From positions 1 through 39,716 of the forward strand of contig CAMAYJ010000015.1 in NCBI GenBank assembly GCA_945862505.1: a DNA stretch of 39,716 nt, read 5' to 3'. This DNA is from Bifidobacterium breve (lineage in GTDB: Bacteria > Actinomycetota > Acidimicrobiia > Acidimicrobiales > Acidimicrobilacustridaceae). The notes under the pieces are model-generated. The model did not search any database and was not told the DNA's origin. It saw only the letters and a list, made by a program, of their open reading frames with translations. Within the stretch, counting starts at the first letter, position 1; each line of letters starts with the position of its first letter. Shown piece after piece: positions 1 to 8,546 of the stretch. A program made the translations under genes and the position numbers.

Positions 1-633
1 GCGACTGCTCAGATTCTTGAGTTGATGGCTGCTGTTGATGAGTTCATTCCTCAGCCTGAGCGTGACACTGACAAGCCGTTCCTTATGCCGATTGAAGATG
101 TGTTCACGATCACTGGTCGTGGCACGGTTGTGACCGGTCGTGTGGAACAGGGCATTGTTCACACTGGTGATGAAATCGAAATCATTGGTATTAAGGCGAC
201 GCAGAAGACGACGTGTACTGGTGTTGAAATGTTCCGCAAGCTCCTTGATGAGGGTCGTGCGGGAGACAACATTGGTGCGCTTCTTCGTGGAACGAAGAAG
301 GAAGAAGTTGAGCGCGGTCAGGTTCTCGCGAAGCCGGGTTCCATTACTCCTCATACCGAGTTCGAGGCTCAGACTTATGTTCTGACCAAGGAAGAAGGCG
401 GCCGTCATAAGCCGTTCTTCACGAACTACCGTCCGCAGTTCTATTTCCGTACGACTGATGTGACTGGTCAGATTTCGCTTCCGGCGGGAACAGAAATGTG
501 TATTCCTGGTGATAACACCGAGATGACTGTTGAACTCATCCACCCCATCGCGATGGAAGAAGGCTTGCGCTTCGCCATCCGTGAAGGTGGTCGTACCGTC
601 GGCGCCGGCCGCGTCACCAAGATCCTCAAGTGA
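1..633 (+). CDS. tuf: Elongation factor Tu, 3' part (5' end outside window)
   Basis: EF-Tu is the GTPase that delivers aminoacyl-tRNA to the ribosome. The reading frame is open from the first base, so only the last 210 residues are present: the end of the GTPase domain, then beta-barrel domains 2 and 3. Visible family landmarks are [53 protein letters not shown] and the C-terminal [16 protein letters not shown]. The G-domain motifs lie upstream of the window. Codon choice is noticeably richer in T-ending codons (GCT, GGT, CGT) than in most genes that follow, as often seen for very highly expressed genes. rpsJ begins 16 bases downstream, so the two are probably cotranscribed. Confidence 0.98.
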   Translation, partial: ATAQILELMAAVDEFIPQPERDTDKPFLMPIEDVFTITGRGTVVTGRVEQGIVHTGDEIEIIGIKATQKTTCTGVEMFRKLLDEGRAGDNIGALLRGTKKEEVERGQVLAKPGSITPHTEFEAQTYVLTKEEGGRHKPFFTNYRPQFYFRTTDVTGQISLPAGTEMCIPGDNTEMTVELIHPIAMEEGLRFAIREGGRTVGAGRVTKILK

Positions 634-649
634 TCGGTCGAAACTGAAC

Positions 650-970
650 ATGGCTGACAAGCAGAAGATCCGCATTCGTCTGAAGGCGTATGACCACGAG
701 ATCGTCGACCAGTCGACGAAGAAGATCGTGGAAACCGTCATTCGCACGAGTGCGACGGTTCGTGGCCCGGTGCCGCTTCCAACCGAGAAGCACCGCTACA
801 CCGTTATTCGCGGTCCTTTCAAGGACAAAGACTCACGCGAGCACTTCGAGATGCGTATTCACAAGCGTCTCCTTGACATCGTTGACCCCACCCCGAAGAC
901 GGTCGATTCGCTCCAGCGTCTCGACCTCCCAGCCGGTGTCGACATCGAAATCAAGATCCAGCAGGTCTGA
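650..970 (+). CDS. rpsJ: 30S ribosomal protein S10
   Basis: S10 sits in the head of the small subunit and, as NusE, also binds NusB and NusG in transcription antitermination. The 106-residue product starts [16 protein letters not shown] and contains the S10 signature region around [32 protein letters not shown], typical in length and content. The ATG at 650 was chosen because the family begins exactly there; the frame is open further upstream, inside tuf, but that part has no S10 similarity. Shine-Dalgarno pairing is weak. The gene is followed by a strong terminator instead of by rplC, so here rpsJ is grouped with tuf and cut off from the rest of the S10 operon. Confidence 0.98.
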   Translation: MADKQKIRIRLKAYDHEIVDQSTKKIVETVIRTSATVRGPVPLPTEKHRYTVIRGPFKDKDSREHFEMRIHKRLLDIVDPTPKTVDSLQRLDLPAGVDIEIKIQQV

Positions 971-991
971 TTCGTTCAGAACTGAGAATCT

Positions 992-1030
992 GAGAAGTGC
1001 CCTCGCTCCGGCGGGGGCACTTCTCGTTTT
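992..1030 (+). terminator. Intrinsic terminator after rpsJ
   Basis: A perfect 11-bp stem (GAGAAGTGCCC at 992-1002 with GGGCACTTCTC at 1015-1025) encloses a 12-base loop and is followed by GTTTTG. It lies 21 bases after the rpsJ stop and should end the tuf-rpsJ transcript. Confidence 0.8.
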
Positions 1031-1124
1031 GCGGCGGTGTCAGCGACTCGTGGTGTCGCTACGCGATGTAGGTTTCGAACATCACCGGTCGCAGAAAGCG
1101 ATCGCCGGATCTTTAGGGGAAGTC

Positions 1125-1907
1125 ATGGGTCGTTTTGATGGCAAGGTCATTTTGGTTACCGGTTCGTCATCGGGCCTCGGTGCAGCAACGGTGGAACGGT
1201 TCCTGGGCGAAGGTGCAATCGTTGCTGGCTCTGACGTGCAGCCTCCAGTGGCAGGCGCGGCGCAGCCGACCACGTTCACCCATGTCGATGTGACCGATGA
1301 AGCGGCAATCGCCGCGTGGGTCGATGAAGCCTCGAAGCTCACCGGCCGAATCGACGCCGTGTGCACATTTGCCGGGATTCCTGCTGGTGGCCCAGTGCAC
1401 CTTGTTGATGTTGAAACGTTCACGCGCACACTCGACATCAATCTCACTGGCACGTTCACCACGTGTAAGCACGTCATCACGAAGATGCTTTCGCAAGAAC
1501 TTATTGACGGAGAGCGGGGGAGTGTCATCACCGTTGCCAGCGTTGAAGGTCTTGAAGGAACGGCAGGCGGAAGTTCGTATAACGCTTCAAAGGGTGGCGT
1601 TGCGATTCTTACGAAGAACATGGCCATTGATTACGGCCGTCAAGGCATCCGCGTGAATTCTATTTGTCCTGGATTTATCGACACGCCGATGTTGCGTGGT
1701 CTTGGTGATCCCGAAATGAACGAAATGCTGATGGAGATCAAAGAAGAACACAAGCTCCGTCGTCTTGGCCGCCCTTCAGAAATCGCCGCAGTGGCTGCAT
1801 TTCTCGCATCGCCCGATGCGTCGTTCGTGACCGGACAAACAATTGCTGTCGATGGTGGTTACACGGCCGGACGCGATCACGGCGTTACAAAGCGAATGGG
1901 TTTGTAA
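1125..1907 (+). CDS. Short-chain dehydrogenase/reductase (SDR), substrate unknown
   Basis: A 260-residue classical SDR, an NAD(P)-dependent oxidoreductase with a Rossmann fold. The cofactor motif TGSSSGLG is at residues 12-19. The catalytic tetrad is present as N106 (DINLTG), S139 (VASVEG), Y152 and K156 (YNASK). The usual NNAG stretch is changed to TFAG (81-84). The C-terminal part GFIDTPML and VTGQTIAVDGGY is typical of the family. The acid D37 after the second strand suggests NAD(H) preference, which is inference. The start is the ATG preceded by AGGGGA (1115-1120); the frame stays open upstream through rpsJ but without SDR similarity. It ends one base before the convergent toxin gene. It is not a ribosomal-operon gene and its substrate cannot be told from sequence. 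Confidence 0.9.
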   Translation: MGRFDGKVILVTGSSSGLGAATVERFLGEGAIVAGSDVQPPVAGAAQPTTFTHVDVTDEAAIAAWVDEASKLTGRIDAVCTFAGIPAGGPVHLVDVETFTRTLDINLTGTFTTCKHVITKMLSQELIDGERGSVITVASVEGLEGTAGGSSYNASKGGVAILTKNMAIDYGRQGIRVNSICPGFIDTPMLRGLGDPEMNEMLMEIKEEHKLRRLGRPSEIAAVAAFLASPDASFVTGQTIAVDGGYTAGRDHGVTKRMGL

Positions 1908-1908
1908 C

Positions 1909-2265
1909 TCACAGCCAGACAATTAGACCGGCAAATGCGTCATCGGTAGGCCGTTGTTCCATGAGATCTTCGATCGCGTCGACGAATCGACCAGTCATGT
2001 TTTTCGTGCGCGGCCATTGCCTATCTGAGGTGAAGATCAAACCGCTGTGACGAGCACGGTCGAGCTGCCAATCGCGAACAATTTGCATGAAATCGGCAAC
2101 GTTGTTGGTGAGGAGTGCCCGCTGGTCGTTGGTGCAGCAGCGCAAGAGTTCGGCGTCAGTGAGTCGATCCCAGTGCTGCTCGCGAGCGCTCACGACGTCC
2201 AAGCCCCGTGCTCGGAGGAGCGGAGCGATTGGCGCGGGGTAGTGGTGGTCGAGGGCCAACCTCAT
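1909..2265 (-). CDS. DUF5615-like PIN-fold toxin of a toxin-antitoxin pair
   Basis: A 118-residue protein resembling the DUF5615 group of PIN-like nucleases, the probable toxin of the module. It starts MRLALDHHYPAPIAPLLRA, with the first acid at D6, a central LTDAELL with D37 and E39, and TNNVADF with D58 where the family has its T-x-D/N-x-x-DF acidic motif. PIN-fold toxins usually cut RNA; the target here is unknown. The internal ATG was chosen over a longer frame because it overlaps the antitoxin stop as ATGA (2262-2265), giving translational coupling, and because the family starts with this short strand. It is convergent with the SDR gene. Assignment is by motif recall, not by a search. 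Confidence 0.7.
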   Translation of the reverse strand: MRLALDHHYPAPIAPLLRARGLDVVSAREQHWDRLTDAELLRCCTNDQRALLTNNVADFMQIVRDWQLDRARHSGLIFTSDRQWPRTKNMTGRFVDAIEDLMEQRPTDDAFAGLIVWL

Positions 2266-2744
2266 GTGAAGGCGGACTGCTCGCGTTCCCAGCGTTGGCG
2301 TTCTTCTTCCGCCACGGTTTCTGCCCAAGCGATATCGGAGTCGATTTCTGGAGCGAAGTCGGCGTAATACGAGGCCGCAGCTTCGATTTCGGAAGCGGGG
2401 AGATCGAACGTGGTCGCAGCGTCGGCGAAATCGCCTCCACTCGCAAGAAGCGTCGAGACGACTTCTCTGACCTTGAGCCGACTGACCCCTACGTGCGGCT
2501 CTCGACGGCCTGCGGCACCGGAGCGAAAGGTGACGAGGGGATGGATTTCCCGACGCAACCCTTCAGTCAGAAGCCGGTCGGCCAAGGCATTCCTGGACTC
2601 GCCGGCTCGAGCCGCTTGGCGGTCAAGGAGGTCAGCAGTGGTAGCCGAGAGGCGAAAAGAGCGTTGGACCGATCGCGGTATCGCTTGCTGAACGGCAGTT
2701 TGGGCGCTGGAGACAGGCATGGTGGCTTCGGTCATGTAAGTCAT
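2262..2744 (-). CDS. Antitoxin-like protein: RHH-like N-terminus plus DUF433-like C-terminus
   Basis: The 160-residue product of the first gene of the module. Residues about 24-66 (RSVQRSFRLSATTADLLDRQ and onward, ending GLRRE) look like a ribbon-helix-helix DNA-binding unit. Residues about 90-140 (VREVVSTLLASGGDFADAAT, then LPASEIEAAASYYADF) look like the DUF433 helix-turn-helix region that commonly precedes DUF5615 toxins. Antitoxins of this kind neutralise the partner and repress their own promoter. The first ATG has AAAGGG five bases upstream; a second ATG three codons later is also possible. A near-perfect direct repeat lies over the two start codons. The last bases overlap the toxin start. 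Confidence 0.68.
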   Translation of the reverse strand: MTYMTEATMPVSSAQTAVQQAIPRSVQRSFRLSATTADLLDRQAARAGESRNALADRLLTEGLRREIHPLVTFRSGAAGRREPHVGVSRLKVREVVSTLLASGGDFADAATTFDLPASEIEAAASYYADFAPEIDSDIAWAETVAEEERQRWEREQSAFT

Positions 2745-2749
2745 TGTAA
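2731..2749 (-). promoter_or_regulatory. Direct repeat over antitoxin start, candidate operator
   Basis: On the plus strand GTCATGTAA (2731-2739) is followed directly by GTCATTGTAA (2740-2749), a tandem repeat with one extra T. The units are about one helical turn apart, the spacing expected for a ribbon-helix-helix repressor. It spans both candidate ATG codons of the antitoxin. The operator role is inference. Confidence 0.3.
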
Positions 2750-2828
2750 CCCTTTGTGATCAATACCCTGCGGTTCAGAGGATTCTGCCGAGGCCTCGCG
2801 TCCAGCGGATGGGCCAAAAATCCGGGAT

Positions 2829-2857
2829 TTGGTCCGAGACCGCCGAACCCCTAGAGT
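2829..2857 (+). promoter_or_regulatory. Candidate promoter for the S10 operon
   Basis: TTGGTC (2829-2834) and TAGAGT (2852-2857) are separated by 17 bases. The -35 matches TTGACA at only three positions, but the -10 and spacing are good and the same TAGNNT form recurs ahead of other operons in the window. Predicted mRNA start is near 2864, leaving a leader of about 200 bases. Confidence 0.4.
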
Positions 2858-2909
2858 TTCACCTCCGTGCAACAGGGGTCTTCTCCGGAAGATCGCCAGC
2901 CGCACCTCT

Positions 2910-3003
2910 ACGTCGATCGAACCGACGTCTGCGACGGTCTACTTCGGTAGATACCCCGCAGCACAACCGACAGGCGCTCGGCCGGGTTTTCCCGTGCCGA
3001 GCG
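2910..3003 (+). promoter_or_regulatory. Three-hairpin leader upstream of rplC
   Basis: Hairpin 1: ACGTCG (2910-2915) with CGACGT (2923-2928), 7-base loop. Hairpin 2: TCTAC (2938-2942), TTCG tetraloop, GTAGA (2947-2951). Hairpin 3: CGCTCGGC (2975-2982) with GCCGAGCG (2996-3003), continued inward past one bulged T by CGGG (2983-2986) and CCCG (2991-2994) around a TTTT loop, 12 pairs in all. None has a long T-run after it. S10 operons in other bacteria are controlled through leader RNA bound by a ribosomal protein (L4 in E. coli). A similar role here is inference. Confidence 0.45.
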
Positions 3004-3071
3004 TTGGCATGAAGGGCCCGTCCCCGCATGTCCGACTCGACGCAAACCACAACAGAAAGATCGTTGCCGTT

Positions 3072-3725
3072 ATGGCGAACAAAGCAGTAGTCGGCGAAAA
3101 AGTCGGCATGACACAGGTATGGGATGACGCCAACCGCGTTGTACCCGTGACCGTGCTGCACGTCGCTCCAATGCGCGTGGTGCAGATCAAGACCGTTGAA
3201 CGCGATGGGTACAACGCGTTGCAGGTGACCTTCGGTGAGAAGGATGCTCGTAAGCTGAATAGCCCCGATCGCGGTCACTTCGAAAAAGCTGGCGTTGCTG
3301 CCGGTAAGCGCGTGCTCGAGCTTCGTCTCGACAACGTCGACGACTTCGAAGTTGGACAGGAAATCAAAGTCGACACGCTCGCTGCTGGCGAGTTTGTTGA
3401 TGTCACTGCCGTGAGCAAGGGCAAGGGTTTCGCCGGAACGATGAAGCGTCACAACTTCAAAGGCCAGCGCGCATCCCATGGTGCCCACCGAGTCCATCGT
3501 GCTCCTGGCTCGATCGGCGCCTGCGCCACCCCCGGCCGCGTGTTCAAGGGCACGCGCATGGCGGGTCGTATGGGTGCAGAGAAAGTCACCACGCTGAACT
3601 TGCGTGTTGTGTCTGCCGATCCTGAAAAGAACTTGCTGCTCGTGCGCGGCGCGGTGCCCGGCCCCAAGGGCGGCATCGTGGTTATCCGCGACGCAGTGAA
3701 GATCCACACGAAGGGTGATGCGTGA
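3072..3725 (+). CDS. rplC: 50S ribosomal protein L3
   Basis: L3 is an early-assembling large-subunit protein whose long loop reaches toward the peptidyl transferase centre. The 217-residue product shows VGEKVGMTQVW near the start, the KGKGFAGTMKRHNF stretch, and GACATPGRVFKGTRMAGRMG, the conserved loop. The ATG at 3072 fits the family N-terminus; the in-frame extension upstream lies in the leader and has no L3 similarity. This gene heads the S10 operon in this genome since rpsJ is elsewhere. Its stop overlaps the rplD ATG by one base. Confidence 0.98.
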   Translation: MANKAVVGEKVGMTQVWDDANRVVPVTVLHVAPMRVVQIKTVERDGYNALQVTFGEKDARKLNSPDRGHFEKAGVAAGKRVLELRLDNVDDFEVGQEIKVDTLAAGEFVDVTAVSKGKGFAGTMKRHNFKGQRASHGAHRVHRAPGSIGACATPGRVFKGTRMAGRMGAEKVTTLNLRVVSADPEKNLLLVRGAVPGPKGGIVVIRDAVKIHTKGDA

Positions 3726-4345
3726 TGGCAACTGTGACCGTTAAGACTGCAGCTGGCACCGATGCTGGTTCCCTCGAACTCGATGCCACAACGTTTGGTA
3801 TCGAACCCAACGTCTCGGTGATGCACCAGGTCGTGACCGCACAACTTGCGGCACGTCGTTCTGGCACGCAGAGCACCAAGACCCGCGCTGAAGTTCGTGG
3901 CGGCGGGGCCAAGCCTTGGAAGCAGAAGGGCACCGGTCGTGCCCGTGCCGGCTCGACTCGTTCCCCCAACTTCATCGGTGGTGGCGTTGCGCTCGGCCCG
4001 AAGCCACGCAGCTACGCCCAAAAGACACCGAAGAAAATGATCAAGCTCGCGCTTCGTTCGGCATTGTCCGACCGTGCGTCAGAGGGCAAGGTCATCGTCG
4101 TCGATGAATGGAACTTTGCTAGTCCTTCAACGAAGGGTGCGGTTGCAGCACTTGCTGCTCTCGGCATCGAAGGCAAGGTTTTGTTGGTTCTCGATCGTCT
4201 CGATGTCGCTGCCTGGAAGAGCTTCCGAAACCTCGGCGAAGTTCACATCATCGAGACCGCTGAACTCAACACCTACGACGTCCTTGTTTCGGACTTCGTT
4301 GTGTTCACCAAGTCAACCCTGCCGAACGTGGAGGCATCGAAGTGA
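3725..4345 (+). CDS. rplD: 50S ribosomal protein L4
   Basis: L4 has a globular body and a basic loop lining the exit tunnel, seen here as [19 protein letters not shown] and the following [10 protein letters not shown]. In enterobacteria L4 also represses its own operon through the leader RNA. The product is 206 residues from ATG 3725; a GTG one codon earlier is possible but ATG has the better AAGGG spacing. The C-terminal half ([24 protein letters not shown]) is typical. It overlaps rplC by one base and rplW by four (GTGA). Confidence 0.98.
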   Translation: MATVTVKTAAGTDAGSLELDATTFGIEPNVSVMHQVVTAQLAARRSGTQSTKTRAEVRGGGAKPWKQKGTGRARAGSTRSPNFIGGGVALGPKPRSYAQKTPKKMIKLALRSALSDRASEGKVIVVDEWNFASPSTKGAVAALAALGIEGKVLLVLDRLDVAAWKSFRNLGEVHIIETAELNTYDVLVSDFVVFTKSTLPNVEASK

Positions 4346-4632
4346 AAGATCCTCGCGATGTCATCATTCGTCCAGTAGTGAGCGAGAAGAGCTACGCCCT
4401 TCTCGACAACAACGTCTACACGTTTGTTGTTCACCCTGACGCGTCAAAGCCTGAGATTCACGACGCAATTGAGTCGATTTTCGGCGTCAAGGTGCTCAAC
4501 GTCAACACGCTCAACCGCAATGGCAAGCGCAAGCGCAATCGTCGCAACGGAACCTTTGGTTCTCAGACGGGCCAAAAGCGCGCCTTCGTCACTCTCGCCG
4601 CTGGCGACCGCATCGAATTGTTCGAGGGGTAA
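4342..4632 (+). CDS. rplW: 50S ribosomal protein L23
   Basis: L23 lies at the exit of the nascent-chain tunnel, where it docks trigger factor and SRP. The 96 residues start [21 protein letters not shown] and carry the family pattern [19 protein letters not shown] and the basic NGKRKRNRR loop. The start is GTG inside the rplD stop (GTGA overlap), so its translation is probably coupled to rplD. Confidence 0.97.
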   Translation: MKDPRDVIIRPVVSEKSYALLDNNVYTFVVHPDASKPEIHDAIESIFGVKVLNVNTLNRNGKRKRNRRNGTFGSQTGQKRAFVTLAAGDRIELFEG

Positions 4633-4638
4633 GGAACC

Positions 4639-5475
4639 ATGGCTCTTCGTAAACGCAAACCGACTAGCCCCGGCCGTCGTTTCCAGACTGTCTCCGATTT
4701 TGCGGAGATCACAAAGGACACGCCGGAACGGTCGCTCCTCGTCCCCAAGCACCGCACTGGTGGTCGCAATAGTTACGGCCGCAAGACAGCTCGTCATAAG
4801 GGCGGCGGTCACAAGCAGCGTTACCGTCTTGTCGACTTCCGTCGCGTCAAGGATGGCGTTCCCGCCTCTGTCGCTGCGATCGAATACGACCCGAATCGCA
4901 CCTGCCGTATCGCGCTGCTGCACTACCACGACGGAGCGAAGAGTTACATCCTCGCCCCGAAGGGTGTGCAGGTTGGCGACATTCTGCAAAGTGGTCAGGG
5001 TTCAGACATCCGTCCGGGTAACGCGCTTCCGCTGCGTTACATCCCGGTCGGTACCGTCGTGCACAACGTCGAACTCAAGCCCGGTGGTGGCGGAAAGATG
5101 GGCCGTAGCGCCGGCATGAGCATTCAGCTCGTTGCCAAAGAGGGCGATTACGCCACTCTTCGTCTTCCAAGCACCGAAATGCGTCGAGTTCCGATCGACT
5201 GCCGCGCCACTGTCGGTGAAGTTGGTAACTCCGAACATGAACTCATCAAGATCGGTAAAGCCGGTCGTAACCGTTGGAAGGGCGTTAAGCCTCAAACCCG
5301 CGGTGTGGCCATGAACCCGGTCGACCATCCACATGGTGGTGGTGAAGGTAAGACCTCCGGCGGTCGTCATCCTGTGTCTCCTTGGGGCAAGCCCGAAGGT
5401 CGTACACGCGACAAGACCAAGCCGTCTCAGAAACTCATTGTCCGTCGTCGCCGCACCCGCGGCTCGCGGCGTTAG
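4639..5475 (+). CDS. rplB: 50S ribosomal protein L2
   Basis: L2 is required for subunit joining and peptidyl transfer. The 278-residue product has the RNA-binding domain ([19 protein letters not shown]) and the C-terminal signature [15 protein letters not shown] at residues 224-238, including His230, the counterpart of E. coli His229. Length and sequence are standard. It starts six bases after rplW with AAGGA just before, and ends in the basic tail [10 protein letters not shown]. Confidence 0.98.
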   Translation: MALRKRKPTSPGRRFQTVSDFAEITKDTPERSLLVPKHRTGGRNSYGRKTARHKGGGHKQRYRLVDFRRVKDGVPASVAAIEYDPNRTCRIALLHYHDGAKSYILAPKGVQVGDILQSGQGSDIRPGNALPLRYIPVGTVVHNVELKPGGGGKMGRSAGMSIQLVAKEGDYATLRLPSTEMRRVPIDCRATVGEVGNSEHELIKIGKAGRNRWKGVKPQTRGVAMNPVDHPHGGGEGKTSGGRHPVSPWGKPEGRTRDKTKPSQKLIVRRRRTRGSRR

Positions 5476-5486
5476 GAGAGGACGAA

Positions 5487-5765
5487 ATGCCTCGCAGCCT
5501 CAAAAAGGGTCCGTTTGTCGACGACCATCTTCTTAAGAAGGTCGACGCACTCAACGAACTGAACGAAAAGAAGGTCATCAAGACCTGGTCACGTCGTTCC
5601 ACGATCATCCCCGAGATGGTCGGTCACACGATGGCCGTTCACGATGGTCGCAAGCATGTCCCGGTGTATGTCACCGAGGCCATGGTGGGCCACAAGCTTG
5701 GTGAGTTCGCGCCGACGCGAACCTTCCGGTTCCATGCTGGTCAAGAGAAGAAGGGACGCCGCTGA
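5487..5765 (+). CDS. rpsS: 30S ribosomal protein S19
   Basis: S19 pairs with S13 in the head of the small subunit near the A-site tRNA. The 92-residue product starts [18 protein letters not shown] and contains [16 protein letters not shown] and [13 protein letters not shown], the family signature. The ATG at 5487 has a strong GGAGAGGA before it (5475-5482). A longer open frame upstream lies inside rplB and was rejected. The stop overlaps rplV by one base. Confidence 0.98.
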   Translation: MPRSLKKGPFVDDHLLKKVDALNELNEKKVIKTWSRRSTIIPEMVGHTMAVHDGRKHVPVYVTEAMVGHKLGEFAPTRTFRFHAGQEKKGRR

Positions 5766-6349
5766 TGGCCTTCGGTGCGAAGACCAATGAGCGTCCCGGC
5801 GTCCGCGCCGAGGTTAAGTACGTCCGTTCATCGGCGTATAAGGCCCGTGAGATTCTCAATCTCATCCGCGGACTCCCGGTAGCGCGAGCACTTGAGGTGC
5901 TCGAACTTGCTGAACGCGACATCGCTCGCGTCGTTCTGAAGTGTCTCGAGTCGGCTATCGCCAACGCCGAGCACAACAACCAAATTCCTGCTGACGAATT
6001 GTTTGTTTCCGCATGCTTCGCCGACGAAGGCCCGACGCTTAAGCGTTGGCGTCCCCGTGCTCGTGGCCGTGCGACGCGTATCCGTAAGCGCACCTGTCAC
6101 ATCACGATCATCGTGAGCCGTCTGGCTGCCGACGATCTTGAGAAGTTGCGTGAACGTGAAGCCGCAAGCGGTCGCGCCTCTGGTGGACGCGCTGCTGCTG
6201 ACGCTCGCCGCGAACGCGTTGCCCGCAGCCGTCAGGCCAAGGCCGAGCGCAAGGTTGAAGAAGAGAACGATCATGCGGAAACCGACGATGAGGTTGTTGC
6301 TGAAGCAGTGACCGACGAAGCCGTCAAGACCGACGGGAAGGAAGACTGA
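5765..6349 (+). CDS. rplV: 50S ribosomal protein L22 with long charged C-terminal tail
   Basis: L22 contacts all 23S rRNA domains and its loop lines the exit tunnel. The core (residues 1 to about 118) includes [19 protein letters not shown] and the tunnel loop [21 protein letters not shown]. It is followed by about 75 extra residues rich in Arg and Ala, then Glu and Asp ([15 protein letters not shown]), so the protein is 194 residues while most L22 are 110-120. Similar tails are known in mycobacteria. The tail is probably disordered; its role is not known. One-base overlaps join it to rpsS and rpsC. Confidence 0.97.
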   Translation: MAFGAKTNERPGVRAEVKYVRSSAYKAREILNLIRGLPVARALEVLELAERDIARVVLKCLESAIANAEHNNQIPADELFVSACFADEGPTLKRWRPRARGRATRIRKRTCHITIIVSRLAADDLEKLREREAASGRASGGRAAADARRERVARSRQAKAERKVEEENDHAETDDEVVAEAVTDEAVKTDGKED

Positions 6350-7251
6350 TGGGTCAGAAGGTCAACCCTTACGGGTTCCGCCTCGGCGTGACCACCGACT
6401 GGAAGTCGCGTTGGTTTGCCGATCGTCGCGAGTATTCCGACAATCTCATTCAGGATTGGCAGATCCGCGACTATCTCATGACGCAGTTGCCGCACGCGGC
6501 AATCAGCCGTGTTGAGATCGAGCGCACTCGCGATCGTCTTCGTGTCGACGTGCACACCGCTCGTCCAGGCATCGTCATCGGTCGTCGTGGTGCAGAAGCC
6601 GATCGCCTTCGTGCCGGTCTCACCAAGATCTCCGGTAACAACAAGGTGCAGCTCAACATCCAAGAAATCAAGCAGCCTGAACTCGACGCTGCGCTTATTG
6701 CGCAGGGTGTTGCCGATCAGCTTGCTGGTCGTGTTGCATTCCGTCGTGCCATGAAGCGCGCAGTGCAGAACGCACAGAAGGCTGGCGTTCTCGGCATTCG
6801 TGTTCAGTGCGCAGGTCGTCTTGGCGGCGCTGAAATGTCACGGACCGAGTGGTACCGCGAAGGTCGTGTGCCGTTGCACACGCTTCGTGCCGATATCGAT
6901 TACGGCTTCCGAGAAGCAAAGACCACCTACGGCCGCATTGGCGTGAAGGTCTGGCTCTACAAGGGCGACATCCTTCCTTACAAGAGCGTTCTCGATGACA
7001 AGGCCACCCGCGAAGCGGCAATGGCTGTTGGCGAAACCTCAGGAGACGCTCGTCCCCGCAAGGTTGTGTCTTCAGCAGCTGGTCGTAAGCGCGATGCCGA
7101 TTCCGAAATCATCGAAGATCTCGAAGCAACACCGCTGGTGAAGGAAGCCGATCCCGAACTCGAGCGACTGCTTGCCGAGGAAGAGGAAATCGAGCGTTCA
7201 ACTCGTCAGCATCACGAGACCCCGCACTTCCGTCCCGGGGATGGTGACTGA
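6349..7251 (+). CDS. rpsC: 30S ribosomal protein S3 with extended C-terminus
   Basis: S3 is in the head near the mRNA entry channel and contributes to the helicase activity of the ribosome. It starts [20 protein letters not shown], has the KH domain with [13 protein letters not shown], and the C-terminal domain with [23 protein letters not shown]. The core ends near residue 220; the remaining 80 or so residues, up to 300, are acidic and low in complexity ([16 protein letters not shown]). Actinobacterial S3 proteins are often longer than the 233 residues of E. coli, but 300 is at the long end. Confidence 0.97.
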   Translation: MGQKVNPYGFRLGVTTDWKSRWFADRREYSDNLIQDWQIRDYLMTQLPHAAISRVEIERTRDRLRVDVHTARPGIVIGRRGAEADRLRAGLTKISGNNKVQLNIQEIKQPELDAALIAQGVADQLAGRVAFRRAMKRAVQNAQKAGVLGIRVQCAGRLGGAEMSRTEWYREGRVPLHTLRADIDYGFREAKTTYGRIGVKVWLYKGDILPYKSVLDDKATREAAMAVGETSGDARPRKVVSSAAGRKRDADSEIIEDLEATPLVKEADPELERLLAEEEEIERSTRQHHETPHFRPGDGD

Positions 7252-7253
7252 TT

Positions 7254-7670
7254 ATGTTGATGCCAAAGAAGGTAAAGCACCGCAAGCAACAGCGCGGTCG
7301 CATGAAGGGCCAGTCAAAGGGTGGAACCGAAGTCACGTTTGGTGATTACGGCATCCAGGCACTTGAGCCGGGTTGGATCACCGCCCGTCAGATCGAAGCC
7401 GCCCGTATCGCGATGACCCGTCATATCAAGCGTGGCGGAAAGGTCTGGATCAACGTGTTTCCGGACAAGCCCGTTACCCAAAAGCCGGCGGAAACCCGCA
7501 TGGGTTCTGGCAAGGGCAATCCTGAACGCTGGGTTGCTGTTGTGAAGCCGGGCCGCGTCATGTTCGAACTTTCCTACAACGACCCAGAGATTGCCCGCGA
7601 GGCAATCGACCGGGCCATCCAGAAGCTGCCGATCAAGGCCCGCTTCGTTGCCCGTGAGGAGGGCTTCTGA
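7254..7670 (+). CDS. rplP: 50S ribosomal protein L16
   Basis: L16 helps position tRNA in the A site of the large subunit. The 138-residue product starts [19 protein letters not shown], the standard family start, which settles ATG 7254 over the ATG two codons later. It also shows [20 protein letters not shown] and [19 protein letters not shown], whose conserved Arg is hydroxylated in some bacteria. It ends in a one-base overlap with rpmC. Confidence 0.98.
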   Translation: MLMPKKVKHRKQQRGRMKGQSKGGTEVTFGDYGIQALEPGWITARQIEAARIAMTRHIKRGGKVWINVFPDKPVTQKPAETRMGSGKGNPERWVAVVKPGRVMFELSYNDPEIAREAIDRAIQKLPIKARFVAREEGF

Positions 7671-7903
7671 TGGCAAAGACCAAAGAATCACTCCGTGACA
7701 TCAGCGACGGCGAACTGCTCGACAAGCTGGCGTCTTCGAAGGAAGAACTTTTCAACCTTCGTTTCCAGCACGTCACTGGTCAGCTCGATAACACCGCTCG
7801 TCTGGGCGTTGTTCGCAAGCAGGTTGCACAGCTCAATACCGAGTTGCGCAGTCGCGAAATTGCGGCAGCCGAAGCGCTGCCGAAGAACGAGGAGAACGCC
7901 TGA
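7670..7903 (+). CDS. rpmC: 50S ribosomal protein L29
   Basis: L29 is a small two-helix protein near the tunnel exit next to L23. The 77 residues include the signature [19 protein letters not shown] and [21 protein letters not shown] short Ala/Glu tail follows the core. It overlaps rplP and rpsQ by one base each. Confidence 0.96.
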   Translation: MAKTKESLRDISDGELLDKLASSKEELFNLRFQHVTGQLDNTARLGVVRKQVAQLNTELRSREIAAAEALPKNEENA

Positions 7904-8181
7904 TGGCTGAGGAAACCACGGCCACCGAGCGCGCCAATCCGCGCAAAATCCGAGAGGGCATGGTCGTTTCTACTTCCATGGACAAAACCGCAGTTGTCGC
8001 AGTGACAGACCGCGTGCGTCACCCTCGTTACAACAAGACCGTTCAGCGCACGAACAAGCTGTACGTCCACGACGAGAGCAACGATCTCAACGTGGGCGAC
8101 AAGGTCCGTGTGCAGGAGACCCGTCCGCTTTCTAAGACAAAGCGCTGGCGTCTCCTTGATGTCCTGGAGCGTGCACGATGA
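7903..8181 (+). CDS. rpsQ: 30S ribosomal protein S17
   Basis: S17 is an OB-fold protein that binds 16S rRNA early in assembly. The 92-residue product has a short N-terminal extension of about 14 residues, then [40 protein letters not shown] and the family end motif [17 protein letters not shown]. It overlaps rplN by four bases (ATGA). Confidence 0.97.
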   Translation: MAEETTATERANPRKIREGMVVSTSMDKTAVVAVTDRVRHPRYNKTVQRTNKLYVHDESNDLNVGDKVRVQETRPLSKTKRWRLLDVLERAR

Positions 8182-8546
8182 TCCAGCAGGAATCCCGACT
8201 TCGGGTTGCCGACAACAGCGGTGCAAAAGAAGTTCTTTGCATCAAGGTTCTTGGTGGCACGCGTCGCCGCTACGCCTCGATCGGTGACATCTTTGTCGCC
8301 ACGGTCAAGGACGCCATTCCCGGCGCCGGCGTAAAGAAGGGTGACGTCGTCAAGTGCGTCGTCGTTCGCGTCAAGAAGGAAAAGCGTCGTCCCGACGGGT
8401 CGTACATCAAGTTCGATGAGAACGCTGCTGTGCTCATCACTGACAACCTGCTGCCTCGTGGCACGCGCATCTTCGGCCCAGTTGGCCGTGAACTGCGTGA
8501 CAAGAAGTTCATGCGAATCGTTTCACTCGCCCCGGAGGTGTTGTGA
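8178..8546 (+). CDS. rplN: 50S ribosomal protein L14
   Basis: L14 forms an inter-subunit bridge and is the docking site of the silencing factor RsfS. The 122-residue product starts [19 protein letters not shown] and contains [39 protein letters not shown] and [20 protein letters not shown]. Length is exactly that of the family. Confidence 0.98.
   Translation: MIQQESRLRVADNSGAKEVLCIKVLGGTRRRYASIGDIFVATVKDAIPGAGVKKGDVVKCVVVRVKKEKRRPDGSYIKFDENAAVLITDNLLPRGTRIFGPVGRELRDKKFMRIVSLAPEVL

Larger units (their letters stand above)
2745..3071 (+). other. 327-base gene-free region ahead of rplC: promoter and structured leader
   Basis: Between the start of the minus-strand antitoxin and rplC no convincing gene is seen. 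The region holds the antitoxin upstream region (2745-2800), a candidate sigma-70 type promoter (2829-2857) and three consecutive hairpins (2910-3003). Small open frames here, including an upstream extension of the rplC frame, have no recognisable product. Confidence 0.6.

Noticed and set aside
1042-1060. Hairpin AGCGAC/GTCGCT upstream of the SDR gene
   Set aside because: It has no T-run and no link to a ribosome site; it could be chance pairing, so it is not listed as a feature.
2208-2759. Plus-strand open frame of 183 codons across the toxin-antitoxin genes
   Set aside because: It is glycine- and arginine-rich without motifs, while the minus strand gives two overlapping proteins of a known kind of pair.
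2859-3731. Minus-strand open frame of 290 codons opposite rplC
   Set aside because: Its composition mirrors the rplC codons and it has no recognisable domain. rplC is certain, so this is a shadow frame.
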